Positions 36,171-48,699 are shown, numbered from the stretch's first letter. The stretch is 64,000 nt of DNA from Alisma plantago-aquatica (GCA_963693085.1 OY856413.1:742942556-743006555), one strand, 5' to 3'. Program-made: numbers and translations. Notes: generated from the letters alone by a model not told the origin.

Positions 36171-36487
36171 TTGGTCATGTATTGTATGTCTTATTAATGA
36201 ATATAAGAGTGCAATTGTTTGAAGTCCTAGAGGTTGACCTCTCTAGGCAAGTGGACTGACACACTTCTAGTTTGAAGTGTGGAACCACTCTAAATACCTT
36301 GTCTAATTGGTGCATGTTCAATCTCTCTTATCCTTGCTATGCATGATTTAGTTGCACTCAAATTACCTATTTAGCAACCTTATCTTGTCATATATTTTGA
36401 AGGTTTAATGAGTTTTGCTTAAGTGCTTTCAGATCTATTCACCCCCCCTCTAGAGCACCTAAGTCACCCATCTAGGATCCAACATAG

Positions 36488-36716
36488 AAAACCCTAGTTG
36501 AGGGTGATTCCATGAGAAACCCTGGTTAAGGGTGATTCCATGAGAAACCCTAGTTGAGGGTGATTCCATGAGAAACCCTAATTGAGGGTGATGCCATGTG
36601 AAACCCTAGTTGAGGGTGATTCCATGAGAAACCCTAATTGAGGGTGATGCCATGTGAAACCCTAGTTGAGGGTGATTCCATGAGAAACCCTAATTGAGGG
36701 TGATGCCCTGTGAAAA
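36488..36716. repeat. 28-base telo-box tandem array, left LTR B
   Basis: Eight or so head-to-tail copies of a 28-base unit, 'gaaaccctagttgagggtga' plus 'ttccatga', are present. In the later copies two variants (attgaggg...gccatgt / gttgaggg...ttccatga) alternate, which suggests expansion of a 56-base dimer. Each unit carries AAACCCTA. Confidence 0.92.
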
Positions 36717-39532
36717 CCTATGCAATTGTATGATGTGGATCCCTATTACAGGGTAAAGGTATATGAAACTCTACTTTTGAGTTATAATACATGAAGCCCT
36801 AATCTTGGGAAATATGATGATAAACCATAATCCTAATTATTGGATAATGGTATGAGAGAATCCCTGATGATACAATAAGGGATAATACCTTATAAAGGTG
36901 AAATATATCAAGTAGTTGATATTAGGCAACTTTGTAGTAAGCCATGCCTTAACATGAGATGAATCCATATCATTAAAGATAGTTGGACAATCCTTATGTG
37001 TGACATATGCACTTTATGATAAAAGTGATAGGTTAGAGGATGAAAGTATTAAGATGAGGAAATACCTTAATACAAGATAAGTTGATAAGCTCAAATAAGT
37101 TAGAAGTAATAAAGAAAGTGATACATCAAGATATGATAGAAAACACATTTAGCATTTCAGGGTTGACATACCTTGATGCACCTCAAATTCAATATATGTG
37201 GATAAGAAACACAAGAATTGTGTGTTATGTAAATTGTTACAATAAATATGTAATGAATTCAATGCACTTTGACAAGTGTTGACTAACATACTATGAGAAA
37301 GGGGTTAAGCCAAGATAGTGAGTATGATGTATTCACACTATGGTAAGGATGAGAGATGAACTCATACCTTGAATTGATAATCATTAGTGACACATGATGA
37401 GAGTTATAAGCATGAGAAAATACTTATGATATCAATGAATGCTCCTAGAGGAGTGGAACAATAAATTAGGGTTGGATTGATAATATAAACATAAAACCTT
37501 AATTAATGTGAAATGGGGAACCCTAACCCTAATTTTGGGTAAAGGGATGAAAAGCCCTATTTGATGGTAAACCCTAACCATGGTAAGGGAATTCTGGTGT
37601 TACTATGGTATTGCATGGTGTGATGTGAAATTATCATGACTGTTATCATGTGTATTAACCATGCAGATATCATGAGATGATGAACATAGCCAGATTTGAG
37701 TTATGATACTTAAATAATAGAAATGTTGATTGGCCTTGTATGCCATTATGTTTTTGTTGCTTAGTAAGAAGTAACAAGATGTGTATGAGCTTTATGAGCC
37801 ATTATATTAATTGTTGCCCAATGAGAGGTGACAAGATGTACAGTGGCCTGGTGAGCCAGTGAAATGCTTGTGTAACAAGTATAATATATACCTTGGTCAA
37901 ATGACCTGAAGGTAATAGTTACCTAAGAAGTGGTAACATGTTTAGTCATGAACTGAGGGTTTGAATGCCCAAATTCAGTAATCATGATGATGATATTGTT
38001 GAGAAGTGAGATATTCCAAGTAATGAGATAAGGGATAGAGATCCCAATGTTTTACAAAGTTTTGAAAAGTATTTATGGAAGTATTACATGTTTCTTTGTA
38101 ACATTTGTCATAATAATTCCTGTTTGAGAACTTGATTGATGCTAAAAGAATATGATAATGTACTTAATTAATTAAGTGAAATCATATCATGTAGAGCCCT
38201 GACCATAGATCAATCATCGTCAGTAATTTGGTGATGGTGAAACGGGTTTCTCTGCGGCAAAAACCCAGAATGCATATTTTTGAATATGTGGGGGTTGATG
38301 GGCGAACATATCATTTTGTCCTAATGGGGGAATTGATGGAAGGTAAACATTAAACCTCTCAATCCTTCATTGTTTGTACTGGGATGGATGTATCATGAAT
38401 CTCCCGATGATTGGGATAGATGCACTACACATCTCCCAATAATATTAATGCAGGATCGATGGAGGTAAACATGAAATCTCTCGATCGTGAAGAGAGTACA
38501 AACGCCGTTGTAGCTCTATAGCGAAGTTGCCAGTATACCCTGGAAAGCTATGTAGCAGAGACACAAGATGTCTTACATGTGGTCTCACATTGACTGAGAT
38601 GTGGGAGGTCATGGAAGCCGGCTCTTCCATTGATGTTGTATGGCACCGATTTCGACTTCGCAATGGTTGGTTGGAGTATGAGCGGTATACCTCATCTCCT
38701 CAAGGCATAAGTGTGATTGTAAAATGTAATCATCCGTATAGCATGTTTGCTTAAGGATTGAATACGGAAATTTACTGGATGTTGTTACATTTCTTTTATG
38801 CATCTCTAGTTGATAGATGTTAGTTATATCTCTTTATATTCATTTCAAGTAGATGGATGAATTACAACTCTACTATGAGAAGATGCAATGTTCTCCTTAG
38901 GAGAGGAGATTACTTCACTCTGTTCATACAGTGATTTATCTGTTAATTAATATATAAGATTTCTCTGCTCAGTTTTATTCTAATAAACTGCAATAATAAT
39001 GTTTTGGCAGAGAATTATATCTCTCGCTGGGGAAATTTACAATTGTCTCACCCCCATGGGATCCAATGTTTTTAGATGGACGCGGACAAGGAAATAGAAT
39101 CCACACAGCAGAGAAAGGACGGAAATAGTAGGGACAGCAGTGAGATCTCAGGTGGAGATACTGTCTGTCAAGTCATATAGATAGTAGTCCTATGTGTCGT
39201 CTCTATACTCTCAGGTCCTTAGAGTTAGTAGTTAGTGCTTTTAATGAATCGATCTGAGATTTTGGCTTGATGCCTCGAGGTTCTTATACTGCTTGTGTAC
39301 AGTTCTAACAGGGCAGTTAATGTTTGTAATCCTCGAGAAGAGATGGTACAAGATATGTACTTAGGAACCAGGATGTAAATGTTATACATTGGTTCTTGAT
39401 GAAAGAGTTTTCCTATGTTTGGATCTATTTGCAAAAAGGTTTTAATTTTTAGTGATTTTTTAGTAATTTTGCTGTTAATAATCGCTTCTGCTTAAGTAAA
39501 TCATGTTTTGTAAGTTGGATGCCACAATTTAG

Positions 39533-39543
39533 TGGTATCAGAG
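39533..39543 (+). other. Primer-binding site of element B
   Basis: TGGTATCAGAG begins six bases after the left LTR and is complementary to initiator Met-tRNA, as in A and C. Confidence 0.9.
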
Positions 39544-39657
39544 TTCTAGGTTCACTAAGTCTACAGAGACATAGGATTAAGTAGTAGAGTTTTTTCTAGT
39601 GTCTTCCAGTGTATCTCATAGTATCTTCTACTCATATAGGAGAAGAAGAACTTAAAG

Positions 39658-40458
39658 ATGCCTGGATCACACGAAGAACATGATGATGAAAGCAGCATTG
39701 CTGCACCAGGAAGTGGTGCAAGGGACTAGACTAGGAAGGAAACAGTATCTGAATATCCTCAGGTGAACCAAGCAATGATAGAGAGCCCAACTTTCCAAGC
39801 TCTGTATGGGAAATTTAGGGCAGTTGTGATGCATGTAGTGGACCATGCATTAGTAATGCAACCCAGATTACCAACCCCCAATGATGAAGTTATGGGCTCC
39901 AATAGGATTCCTAGTCAACATCAACATGATGAAGCAATAGAAAAGGTGGGAAGGAATAGGTCACAACCCAAAAGCAAAAATTTCTATAGGTGTAGGAAGC
40001 CTGGACATATTATGAAGAATTGTCCAATAAAGATTAAGGAAGAAAGAATTAAGAAAAGGCTTATCCAAACTCAAGAACAGAGGCCTAGTAGTTCCAAAAG
40101 GAAGAAGTTTTTGGTACCACCAGTACAACCAAAGCCTAGCTCACAAAGTCAATGGCTACTTGGAAAGGGTAAAGAACCTTCTAGACCACATCTAAAGCCC
40201 AGAATTTGCTACCAATGTAGACAGGTAGGACATCTGGCAAGAAATTGCTCAGCCAGAAATGTTATGGTGAATCAAGCCATGAGGCAGAGTCAGCAGGACT
40301 CTCATAAGAAGTGGTCTAGTAGTAGTACTCGAGGACGTGGACAGACATCCCAGGCAAGGTTCTATGAAAAGAATAAGCCTGAGGCAGCAAATAACTGTGA
40401 AATGAAACAGGACAGACAAAATAATATCATTCTAATATGTCTTTTTATGGTTTCCTAA
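39658..40458 (+). pseudogene. Gag-like frame of element B without capsid domain
   Basis: The ATG at 39658 opens a frame similar to the gag start of A, stopped by TAG at 39727. The same frame is then open to 40458. A short 'MNQAMIESPTFQAL' part leads directly to a basic, Ser/Gln-rich region with two nucleocapsid-type zinc knuckles. Knuckle 1 (about 39991-40023, 'CRKPGHIMKNC') has Phe where its first Cys should be. Knuckle 2 ('CYQCRQVGHLARNC', about 40210-40250) is intact. The segment near the end, 'RGRGQTSQARFYEKNKPEA', matches the A protein just before its protease. The capsid (Retrotrans_gag) domain of A is absent, as is all of pol. RNA binding could survive; particle assembly could not. Confidence 0.8.
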
Positions 40459-41346
40459 GTTAAATTGAGAAAGTAGTTGATTGCGTTTTCCTTGATTAGT
40501 CCTATGAGGACTTACATTTTGTACAGTAACATTATAAATGTTTCATATTGTTCTTACCTCTATAAAAAGGATGAGGTATAGAAGAGATGTCTGGATAAAA
40601 TCCAGGAATGTTAAATCTTATGCTTGTGATAATATGAAAAGGAAGGAATGTGATAGTATACAAAGTGCATACTACTTAATCTCATTATTTATATACCCTG
40701 GCCAGGTATACAACCATTGATGATAAATTGAGTATGGAAACTCTTAGATTGTTATCTTTTTGATTGCTCTGATCAAGTAGTCATTCTGAGACAATCTAGT
40801 GAGTATCATGAAATTAGAAATATGGAATGGAAAAATGTGGCATATCCTAAAGAATAAGAAAGAGAAATCTGAGATAATCTCAGATGAGTATTTATGTATG
40901 AGGAAGTAAAAAGTACACTCCTCATAAGTTAAGAATGAGAACAAGGGAGGTGATCCATGTTCAATAAAGTTTGTGTGTATAATAAAGATCTTTTCCCATA
41001 ATGAGGAAATGGGAAATGTGATGAGATCATAAGATGCTCATGAACATGTTAGACAATAACAAAGAAAGGAATAATGTTATGTAATCATCCTTATAAATTC
41101 TTATGATGAGGGCAAGGAACCTAGGATGAGACAAAGAGTAAATAATTCATGAAATAATAAGAGGAATATGATTCCCTGTTTACTTTCCTTTCAGGGACAT
41201 GGCAATCAAGTGGGTCTCAGGATACTTGATGTGCATAAGATAAAAATGTTCATGTGATGGATACTTAGAAAAGTATTAGTTTATCTTGGACTTTGGTTCC
41301 AAGATAAAGATATGTGTAACAAGTAATGTCCCTAGATGAAAGGAAG

Positions 41347-41383
<37 letters not shown>

Positions 41384-42021
41384 ATGTGTTTTCAACACAT
41401 GTGACAGATACCAAGGTATGAGATCCTGGTATCTAAAGAAATACCATATGATTTATGTTGGCTAACCTGGAATGGTCAACCATGAAATCACTTTAATAGT
41501 ATGAACATCACATGTTAGGGGTTTATGCTTTTTATAATTGAAGATATCTTCAATATAAGTTTTTAATTGATAAGTAATCTCTCCTTATGATAGGAGAATG
41601 TACAACTAATAAGATAGTTAGTACAAGTAACAAGGAAATCTAGTATTGTGTCACTAGGTGAGACGACACAATCAAGGTATGAAACAAGAGGGAGACAGAA
41701 CATAATTGTGATCATAAAATTGAAATGCTGAATTAAATAAGGAGCATGGGAGACTCCTCAAAAAATCTGTCACTTGAAACTGTAAATTAAGAAAATAAGT
41801 GTTACCTGAAACAAAATTAATTCCACAGTTAATAATAAAAAGGACAGTGGAGTATGTGTCCCATGTGAACCACTCTATGATAAACTTTTGTGGAATAACT
41901 TTGTGTTGATCAAAGCTTTATGGTGTCTCCATAACAATGAAATGTTATGTGTAAACAAGATAGTATGTTGAATGAATAATATATGTCTTCCTTTATCTAG
42001 GATTTCGGGGATGCAATCCTT
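40459..42021. other. Non-coding remainder of the B interior
   Basis: There is no recognisable protease, reverse transcriptase or integrase text, only AT-rich sequence with short chance frames and a microsatellite at 41347. In a complete relative this space would hold about 4 kb of pol. Confidence 0.6.
41347..41382. repeat. (AT)n(GT)n compound microsatellite
   Basis: An AT run of 13 units is followed by about five GT units inside the interior of element B. Confidence 0.95.
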
Positions 42022-42038
42022 GTTAGGGGTTTATAATT
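42022..42038 (+). other. Polypurine-like tract of element B
   Basis: TTAGGGGTTTATAATT precedes the right LTR. The 40 bases before the LTR ('gatttcggggatgcaatcct' onward) align with the corresponding end of A, with the purine tract partly eroded. Confidence 0.7.
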
Positions 42039-42921
42039 TGTAACATCCCTGACCTGGGTTATGCCTTAACCCTAGGAGTTTTGCTTAAGAAAGTTAATTA
42101 GATCCTTAATTTTATCTTGTGAAAAGTAATTAAGGCCCAAGAGGAACCTATGTTTTAATTTTGGTCCTGTTTGAATAATGTTGAAGCAATGTTTGCTTAT
42201 TTTGGACTAAAGTGCAAATTACCCAAGTTGAAGGGTTAACTTGCAAATGTTACATGATTAAATGTTCCTCATGTGTTGAATCATTATGATAATGAATATG
42301 ATGTAGAGGTATGGCTTGAGAAAGCCTGAGTACCAAGAAAGAGTTGATAAAGCAATGTATGTGCATTAAAACCCAGTTTTGGTGTAATGTGCAATTTACC
42401 CAAAACTTAGTGTTCAATATACAAATTACAACGTAAAAATAGTCCCTAATGTTTCTTGGCATCATGTAGAGCAAATAAAATGAGAGGGTAATCTCATTTG
42501 TATCACTTTGAAGGAGAGAGAATCTTGATATTAAAATAATCAAGATTTAAGCACAATTGAAACCCTAATTCAATTTAATGCAAAAATAAATAAAATAATT
42601 GAAGGGACTTCAACCAAAAAAGAGATGGTAGAATTTGCTTAAGTGTGAACGTCCTTGTTCCTTGCAAAGGCAACGAAAATATCCAAAGGAATGGATAACT
42701 CACTCACATTATTAAAAGAAAAAGTGATATCCACTAACTTATGGATATTACTATTATATGATTAAGGTGCTTAATTTGCTTTTCCTTAATTCATGGATAA
42801 TGAAGAGGAATTCATAGGTGAGAAAGATATATTTTCATGCAAGTAATTGAGAGGGAGGAGGTGGCACTAATTTTGGAATTAAAAGATTTTTATAAGGCAT
42901 TTTCTCTCTCATTGATTTCCT

Positions 42922-42929
42922 TATAAAAA
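42922..42929 (+). promoter_or_regulatory. TATA box of right LTR B
   Basis: TATAAAAA is in the same context as in the left LTR. A GGTAAGC donor-like site follows at about 43039. Confidence 0.58.
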
Positions 42930-43429
42930 CACCTTTTACAACTCAAATCAAAGGCTTTTTCGAATCCACTTCTTCTCTTTGCTTGCAAACCGACCAAGGG
43001 AACTTTGGAGGATCAGGAGGAAGACCCCCAACCTGTTGGTAAGCTTCTTGACCTTCTTTCACCTTGATTTCATGGTGGAAATCGAAAATCAATGCATGAT
43101 TTCTTCTTATCTCGATCCCATCTTCAATTCTAACCATTCCTTTTCACTCAAAGCTTGAGGACGAGCCTTGGGATAGTGAAAGTAGTTGCATCCACCATTT
43201 TTGACGTGAGCTTGAAGCTTTAAATCTCAATTGGAGACGGGTTTTATAACTTGAACCCTTACTATTGTTATTGCATTCAATTCCTTATCAATTGTTGATC
43301 ATTTGTTCTTCTTGAAATTCACTTGATCAAATCAATAGAACCTCCATGAAAATTACAAAAAAAATATGAAGGATCGTATCTTGATGATGATGACATCATC
43401 CTAAGCACACACCTCAAAAATATCCTAGG

Positions 43430-44330
43430 CAAACGGTTTTAAGACTTTGGTCCAAACGGTTTCACCAAACCGTTAGGAAACTAAACGGTTTGCAAACCGT
43501 TTGGAGGATTAGATCCCAAACCGTTTGGAAGGGTTGACTGTTTGAGTTCAGGACCCTAGTACATCTTGGATGATGATCTAATGGATCCAATAGATTAATT
43601 CAATGTATGGACAATCTTCCAATTAGAAACCCTAATCGGGTTAAGTGCTGAAATTTTAATTGATTGATTTAAAACTTTGGGTTGATTAACCCAAATGGTC
43701 TCAAGACCATTTGGAGATCACCCAAACGGTCTCAAGACCGTTTGGAGGTCAACCAAGACTGTTTGGAGGTCTAGGGTTGAGTATGTTTGAGTTTTTGAAG
43801 AACCAAAGATAGTAAATTGAAATACAAGCAATGGTTCAATTGGTGATCAATCTAATGATCTAAACCCTAATGGAATTTCACAAATTTCAATGATAGGATG
43901 GGGAAAACGGTCTCAAGACCATTTGGAGGTCATCCAAATGACCTCAAGACCGTTTGAGGTCATGTCATATCATAATTTGATGAAGATTCACTAATTTCAA
44001 TTGAATCGGTTCCATAATGTTAATCATTGATGGTTCCTCGATTTCAATACCCTAATTGATGGTATCTTGATTATAAACCCTAGTTCAATTGAGTTTAAAA
44101 TTCTAATTGAAGGCCTAATTGAAGGGTGATTCAATTATTCAATTGAATAATAAATCAGTAGTTCAATTGATAGATGGTTCAATGAGTGAAACCCTGAATT
44201 GATTAAGTGTTGAAAGACCTTTTTGGTCCATTCAGTTTTGAGGAGGTTTGGTCCAAACGGTCTCAAGACCATTTGGGTCCGTCCAATCGGTTTCAACACA
44301 CTTCTTGCCCAAACGGTTTCAAACTATTTA
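43430..44330. repeat. Dispersed AACGGT/ACCGTT palindromes, right LTR B
   Basis: These are the counterparts of the left array, including exact ACGGTCTCAAGACCGT near 43729 and the hairpin 'aaacggtttgcaaaccgttt' near 43485. The 'ggtctcaagacc' core occurs about four times, the same core that fills the LTRs of A. Confidence 0.8.
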
Positions 44331-44870
44331 GAGAGTAAAGGGGTCAAGAATGATTAGTGATTCAATGTGATCATATCAATTGAAAACTTATTGTGATGGA
44401 AGATCAATTGACCCTATAATTGTTACTGATTTATCTCAAATTTAATCACTAGGGTTGTAACTTTAAGGTACTAAATGATTGGTAACCTTATATAAGTTAT
44501 TCCTTGAAGCTTAAGTAAGCAATATTTCAATACAGATACACTATGTCAACCCTAATTGAATATACTTAATTGAAGGGTTGGTTGACTTAATCTAATTAAG
44601 CTTGACATAGTCAACATCCTAGAGGGGATGAGAGAGAGGAATCCATACATGTAGGATAATCATGTAATGGATAAGCCTCACCACCTTCAATATGAATAAA
44701 CTATGAATTTAGGGTATGATCTTTGATGAAGAGACTGTGAAACCCTAATCAAGAAGATTGATGAACCTTAACCATAATCTAGGGTAAAGATGTAACCCTA
44801 ATCAAGGGTAAAAACCATGAGAAATTCTAACTATGGGGAATGGAATGTGAAATCCTAATTGGGATGAATA

Positions 44871-45130
44871 GAAAACCCTAGTTGAGGGTGATTCCATGAG
44901 AAACCCTAGTTAAGGGTGATTCTATGAGAACCCCTAGTTGAGGGTGATTCCATGAGAAACCCTAATTGAGGGTGATTCCATGAGAAACCCTAATTGAGGG
45001 TGATGCCATGTGAAACCCTAGTTGAGGGTGATTCCATGAGAAACCCTAATTGAGGGTGATGCCATGTGAAACCCTAGTTGAGGGTGATTCCATGAGAAAC
45101 CCTAATTGAGGGTGATGCCATGTGAAACCC
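44871..45130. repeat. 28-base telo-box tandem array, right LTR B
   Basis: There are about nine copies of the unit described at 36488, one more than in the left LTR. Copy number has therefore changed since or during insertion. Confidence 0.92.
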
Positions 45131-48100
45131 TATGCAATGGTATGATGAGGAGCCCTATTACACGGTAAAGGTATATGAAACTCTACTTTTGAGTTATAAT
45201 GCATGAAGCCCTAATCTTGGGCAATATGATGATAAACCATAATCCTAATTACTGGATAATGGTATGAGAGAATCCCTGATGATACAATAAGGGATAATAC
45301 CTTATAAAGGTGAAACATATCAAGTAGTTGATATTAGGCAACTTTGTAGTAAGCCATGCCTTAACCTGAGATGAGTCCATATCATTAAAGATAGTTGGAC
45401 AATCCTTATGTGTGACATATTCACTTTATGATAAAAGTGATAGGTTAGAGGATGAAAGTATTAAGATGAGGAAATACCTTAATACAAGATAAGTTGATAA
45501 GCTCAAATAAGTTAGAAGTAATAAAGAAAGTGATACATCAAGATATGATAGAAATCACATTTAGCATTTCAGGGTTGACATACCTTGATGCACCGCAAAT
45601 TCAATATACGTGGATAAGAAACACAAGAACTGGGTGTTATGTAAATTGTTACAATAAATATGTAATGAATTCAATGCACTTTGACAAGTGTTGACTAACA
45701 TACTATGAGAAAGGGGTTAAGCCAAGATAGTGAGTATGATGTATTCATACTATGGTAAGGATGAGAGATGAACTCATACCTTGAATTGATAATCATTAGT
45801 GACACATGATGAGAGTTATAAGCATGAGCAAATACTTATGATATCAGTGAATGCTACTAGAGGAGTGGAATAATAAATTAGGGTTGGATTGATAATATAA
45901 ACATAAAACCTTAATTAATGTGAAATGGGGAACCTTAACCCTAATTTTGGGTAAAGGGATGAAAAGCCCTATTTGATGATAAACCCTAACCCTGGTAAGG
46001 GAATTCTGGTGTTACTATGGTATTGCATGGTGTGATGTGAAATTATCATGACTGTTATCATGTGTATTAACCATGCATATATCATGAGATGATGAACATA
46101 GCCATACTTGAGTTATGGTACTTATATAATAGAAATGTTGATTGGCCCTGTATGCCATTATGTTTTTGTTGCTAAGTAAGAAGTAACAAGTTGTGTATGA
46201 GCTTTATGAGCCATTATATTAATTGTTTCCCAATGAGAGGTGACAAGATGTGCAGTGGCCTGGTGAGCCATGTGAAATGCTTGTGTAACAAGTATCATGT
46301 ATACCTTGGTCAAATGACCTGAAGGTAATAGTTACCTAAGAAGTGGTAACATGTTTAGTCATGAACTGAGGGTTTGAATGCCCAGATTCAGTAATCATGA
46401 TGATGATATTTTTGAGAAGTGAGATCTTCCAAGTAATGAGATAAGGGATAGAGATCCCAATGTTTTACAAAGTTTTGAAAAGTATTGATGGAAGTATTAC
46501 ATGTTTCTTCATAGCATTTGTCATAATAATTCCTGTTTGAGAACTTGACTGATGCTAAAAGAATATGATAATGTACTTAATTAATTAAGTGAAATCATAT
46601 CATGTAGATCCCTGACCATAGATCCATCATCGTCAGTAATTTGGTGATGGTGAAACGGGTTGCTCCACGGCAAAAACCCGGAATGCATATTTTTTAATAT
46701 GTAGGGGTTGATGGGCGAACATATCCTTACGTCCTAATGGGGGAATTGATGGAAGGTAAACATAAAACCTCTCAATCCTTTATTGTTTGTACTGGGATGG
46801 ATGTATCACGAATCTTCTGATGATTGGGATAGATGCAGTACACATCTCCCAATAATATTAATGTCGGATCGATGGAGGTAAACATGAAATCTCTCGATCG
46901 CGAAGAGAGTGCAGCCACCGTTGTAGTTCTATAGCGAAGTTGCCAGTATACCCTGGAAAGCTATGTAGCAGAGATACAAGATGTCATGCATGTGGTCTCG
47001 CACTGACCGAGATGTGGGAGGTCATGGAAGTCGGCTCTTCCATTAATCTTGTATGGCACCGATTTCAACTTCGCAATGGTCAGTTGGAGTATGAGCGGTA
47101 TACCTCATCTCCTCAGGGCATAAGTGTGATTGTAAAATGTGATCAGTCGTATAGCATGTTTGCTTAAGGATTGAATACAGAAATTTACTGGCTGATGTTA
47201 CATTTCTTTTATGCATCTCTAGTTGATAGATGTTAGTTATATCTCTTTATATTCATTTCAAGTAGATGGATGAATTACAACTCTACTATGAGAAGATGCA
47301 ATGTTCTCCTTAGGAGAGGAGATTACTTCACTCTGTTCATATAGTGATTTATCTCTTAATTAATATATAAGATTTCTCTGCTCACTTTTATTCTAATAAA
47401 CTGCAATAATAATGTTTTGGCGGAGAGTATATAGCTCGCTGGGGAAATTTACAAGTGTCTCACCCCCGTGGGATCCAATGTTTTTAGATGGACGCTGTAA
47501 CATCCCTGACCTGGGTTATAAGTTAACCCTAGGTGTTTTGCCTAAATATGTAATTAAATCTTTGTGATTAACTCTGAGCATGTAATTAAGTTTCTCAGAA
47601 ACATATATTTCAGTAATTGCTCCTTTTTATTTAAAGTTGTAGCATTGTTTTGTTATACAGGGACCTATGTGCAATTTACCCAGTTAAAAGGGTTAGCTTG
47701 CAATTTGCACATGATGAGATGTTCCTCTGATGTTGAGACATCATGAGAATCTTTTTGGTAAAGTTTGAGGGATTTCCCAAGCTAGGGCACCAAGGTGCAG
47801 CTGTGGAAGCAATCCCGGTGCTTGAAAACCCTAATTTGGGGTAAAATGCAATTTACCCAAATTAAGGAATGCAAATTGTAAAATATGTCATCTAATGTAT
47901 CTTTTTAGACTCTTGCCATCATTAAGAGAAGAAATGATGAGGGAGTCACCTCAATTGAATTATCAAGTTATGAAATATGCCTTGTGATGGAATAATCAGG
48001 GTATATGTGCAATAGTTCTTTATGTACGTACCTTATTATTAGATTGTTCTTCTTTGCCTTCTTTTATAGACCTTAAGATAAGGTTTGTCCTTAGAATAAG

Positions 48101-48186
48101 AAGGAAGGGACGATCAAGTAAAGAAGGAGGGACCTAGTTGAAATTATGGACAACTTATGAACTAATGTTGAAAATCCTACCCCTAG

Positions 48187-48194
48187 TATATATA
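48187..48194 (+). promoter_or_regulatory. TATA box of left LTR A
   Basis: TATATATA sits in 'ccctagtatatataccctca', followed by a CT-rich start region. It is conserved in the right LTR (58127). It should drive the genomic RNA of the element. Confidence 0.6.
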
Positions 48195-48699
48195 CCCTCA
48201 ACTTCTCTAAGCAAGGGAACTTGCCCTTCGTTCCCTTCACTGTTCCATTTCACTAAAGACGACCAAAGACTGCCTTGGAGCTAAGGAGGACGACCAAGGG
48301 AAACAAGGTAGGTTTGGGACCCTTCTTCTTGCCTAATTCCATGGTTAAAACTCGAAATTAAAGTCAATTTGGTGGCTAACTCTCGAAACCCTATCTTTCT
48401 AGCCATCTCCTTTCGTCTTTCCTTGGAGTTTTCACCTTGGCCAACCTGTGGGAACTCAAGGAAGCCATTAGAGCTTGGAGCTTGAAAGCTTGGAGCTCAA
48501 GGAGCAAGCTTTAGGCGGGTTTTATAACTCTAAACCCATGCTTTACTATGTACATCTTTTATATGCTGTTTGATGATAGCTCTTAGTGTTTCCCTACTTT
48601 TCCCTGTTATTTTGCAAGCAAATCCATGTGATATTCGTACTGTTCTTGATCTAGGAGATGAAGGCGTGATTTCCAAGAAAAACCCACCGCTTTTCACTT

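Larger units (their letters stand above)
34952..36484 (+). mobile_element. Solo Ty1/copia LTR (SIRE-like) inside left LTR B
   Basis: It starts TGTTGACTCAAGG, ends GGATCCAACA and is flanked by TAGAA (34947-34951 and 36485-36489). The right LTR of B has the uninterrupted target (around 44866-44875), which proves the insertion. It is 1533 bases long, with a TATA box at 35603 and a C-rich 'ttcaccccccctctag' string near the 3' end, a hallmark of SIRE/Maximus-type copia LTRs. It contains two internal repeat arrays. No primer site or internal part remains, so it is a solo LTR. The family assignment is tentative. Confidence 0.85.
32135..39526 (+). repeat. Left LTR of element B
   Basis: It begins TGCAACATCCCTGACCTGG and ends GATGCCACA. 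In order it contains an AT-rich 5' part, a TATA box (33018), a leader with a candidate splice donor (33135), and ACGGT/ACCGT palindromes (33526-34415). Next come the inserted solo copia LTR (34952-36484), a 28-base telo-box tandem array (36488-36716), and a 3' part shared with A and D. Confidence 0.92.
42039..47495 (+). repeat. Right LTR of element B, first part
   Basis: It begins TGTAACATCCCTGACCTGG and lacks the solo copia LTR seen in the left copy. It ends at the GACGC duplication where element A is inserted, and the final 444 bases lie at 62544-62987. Confidence 0.92.

Noticed and set aside
36488..36716. CRISPR-like array
   Set aside because: The units are contiguous with no unique spacers, they lie in an LTR of a plant genome, and the same array is in the partner LTR.
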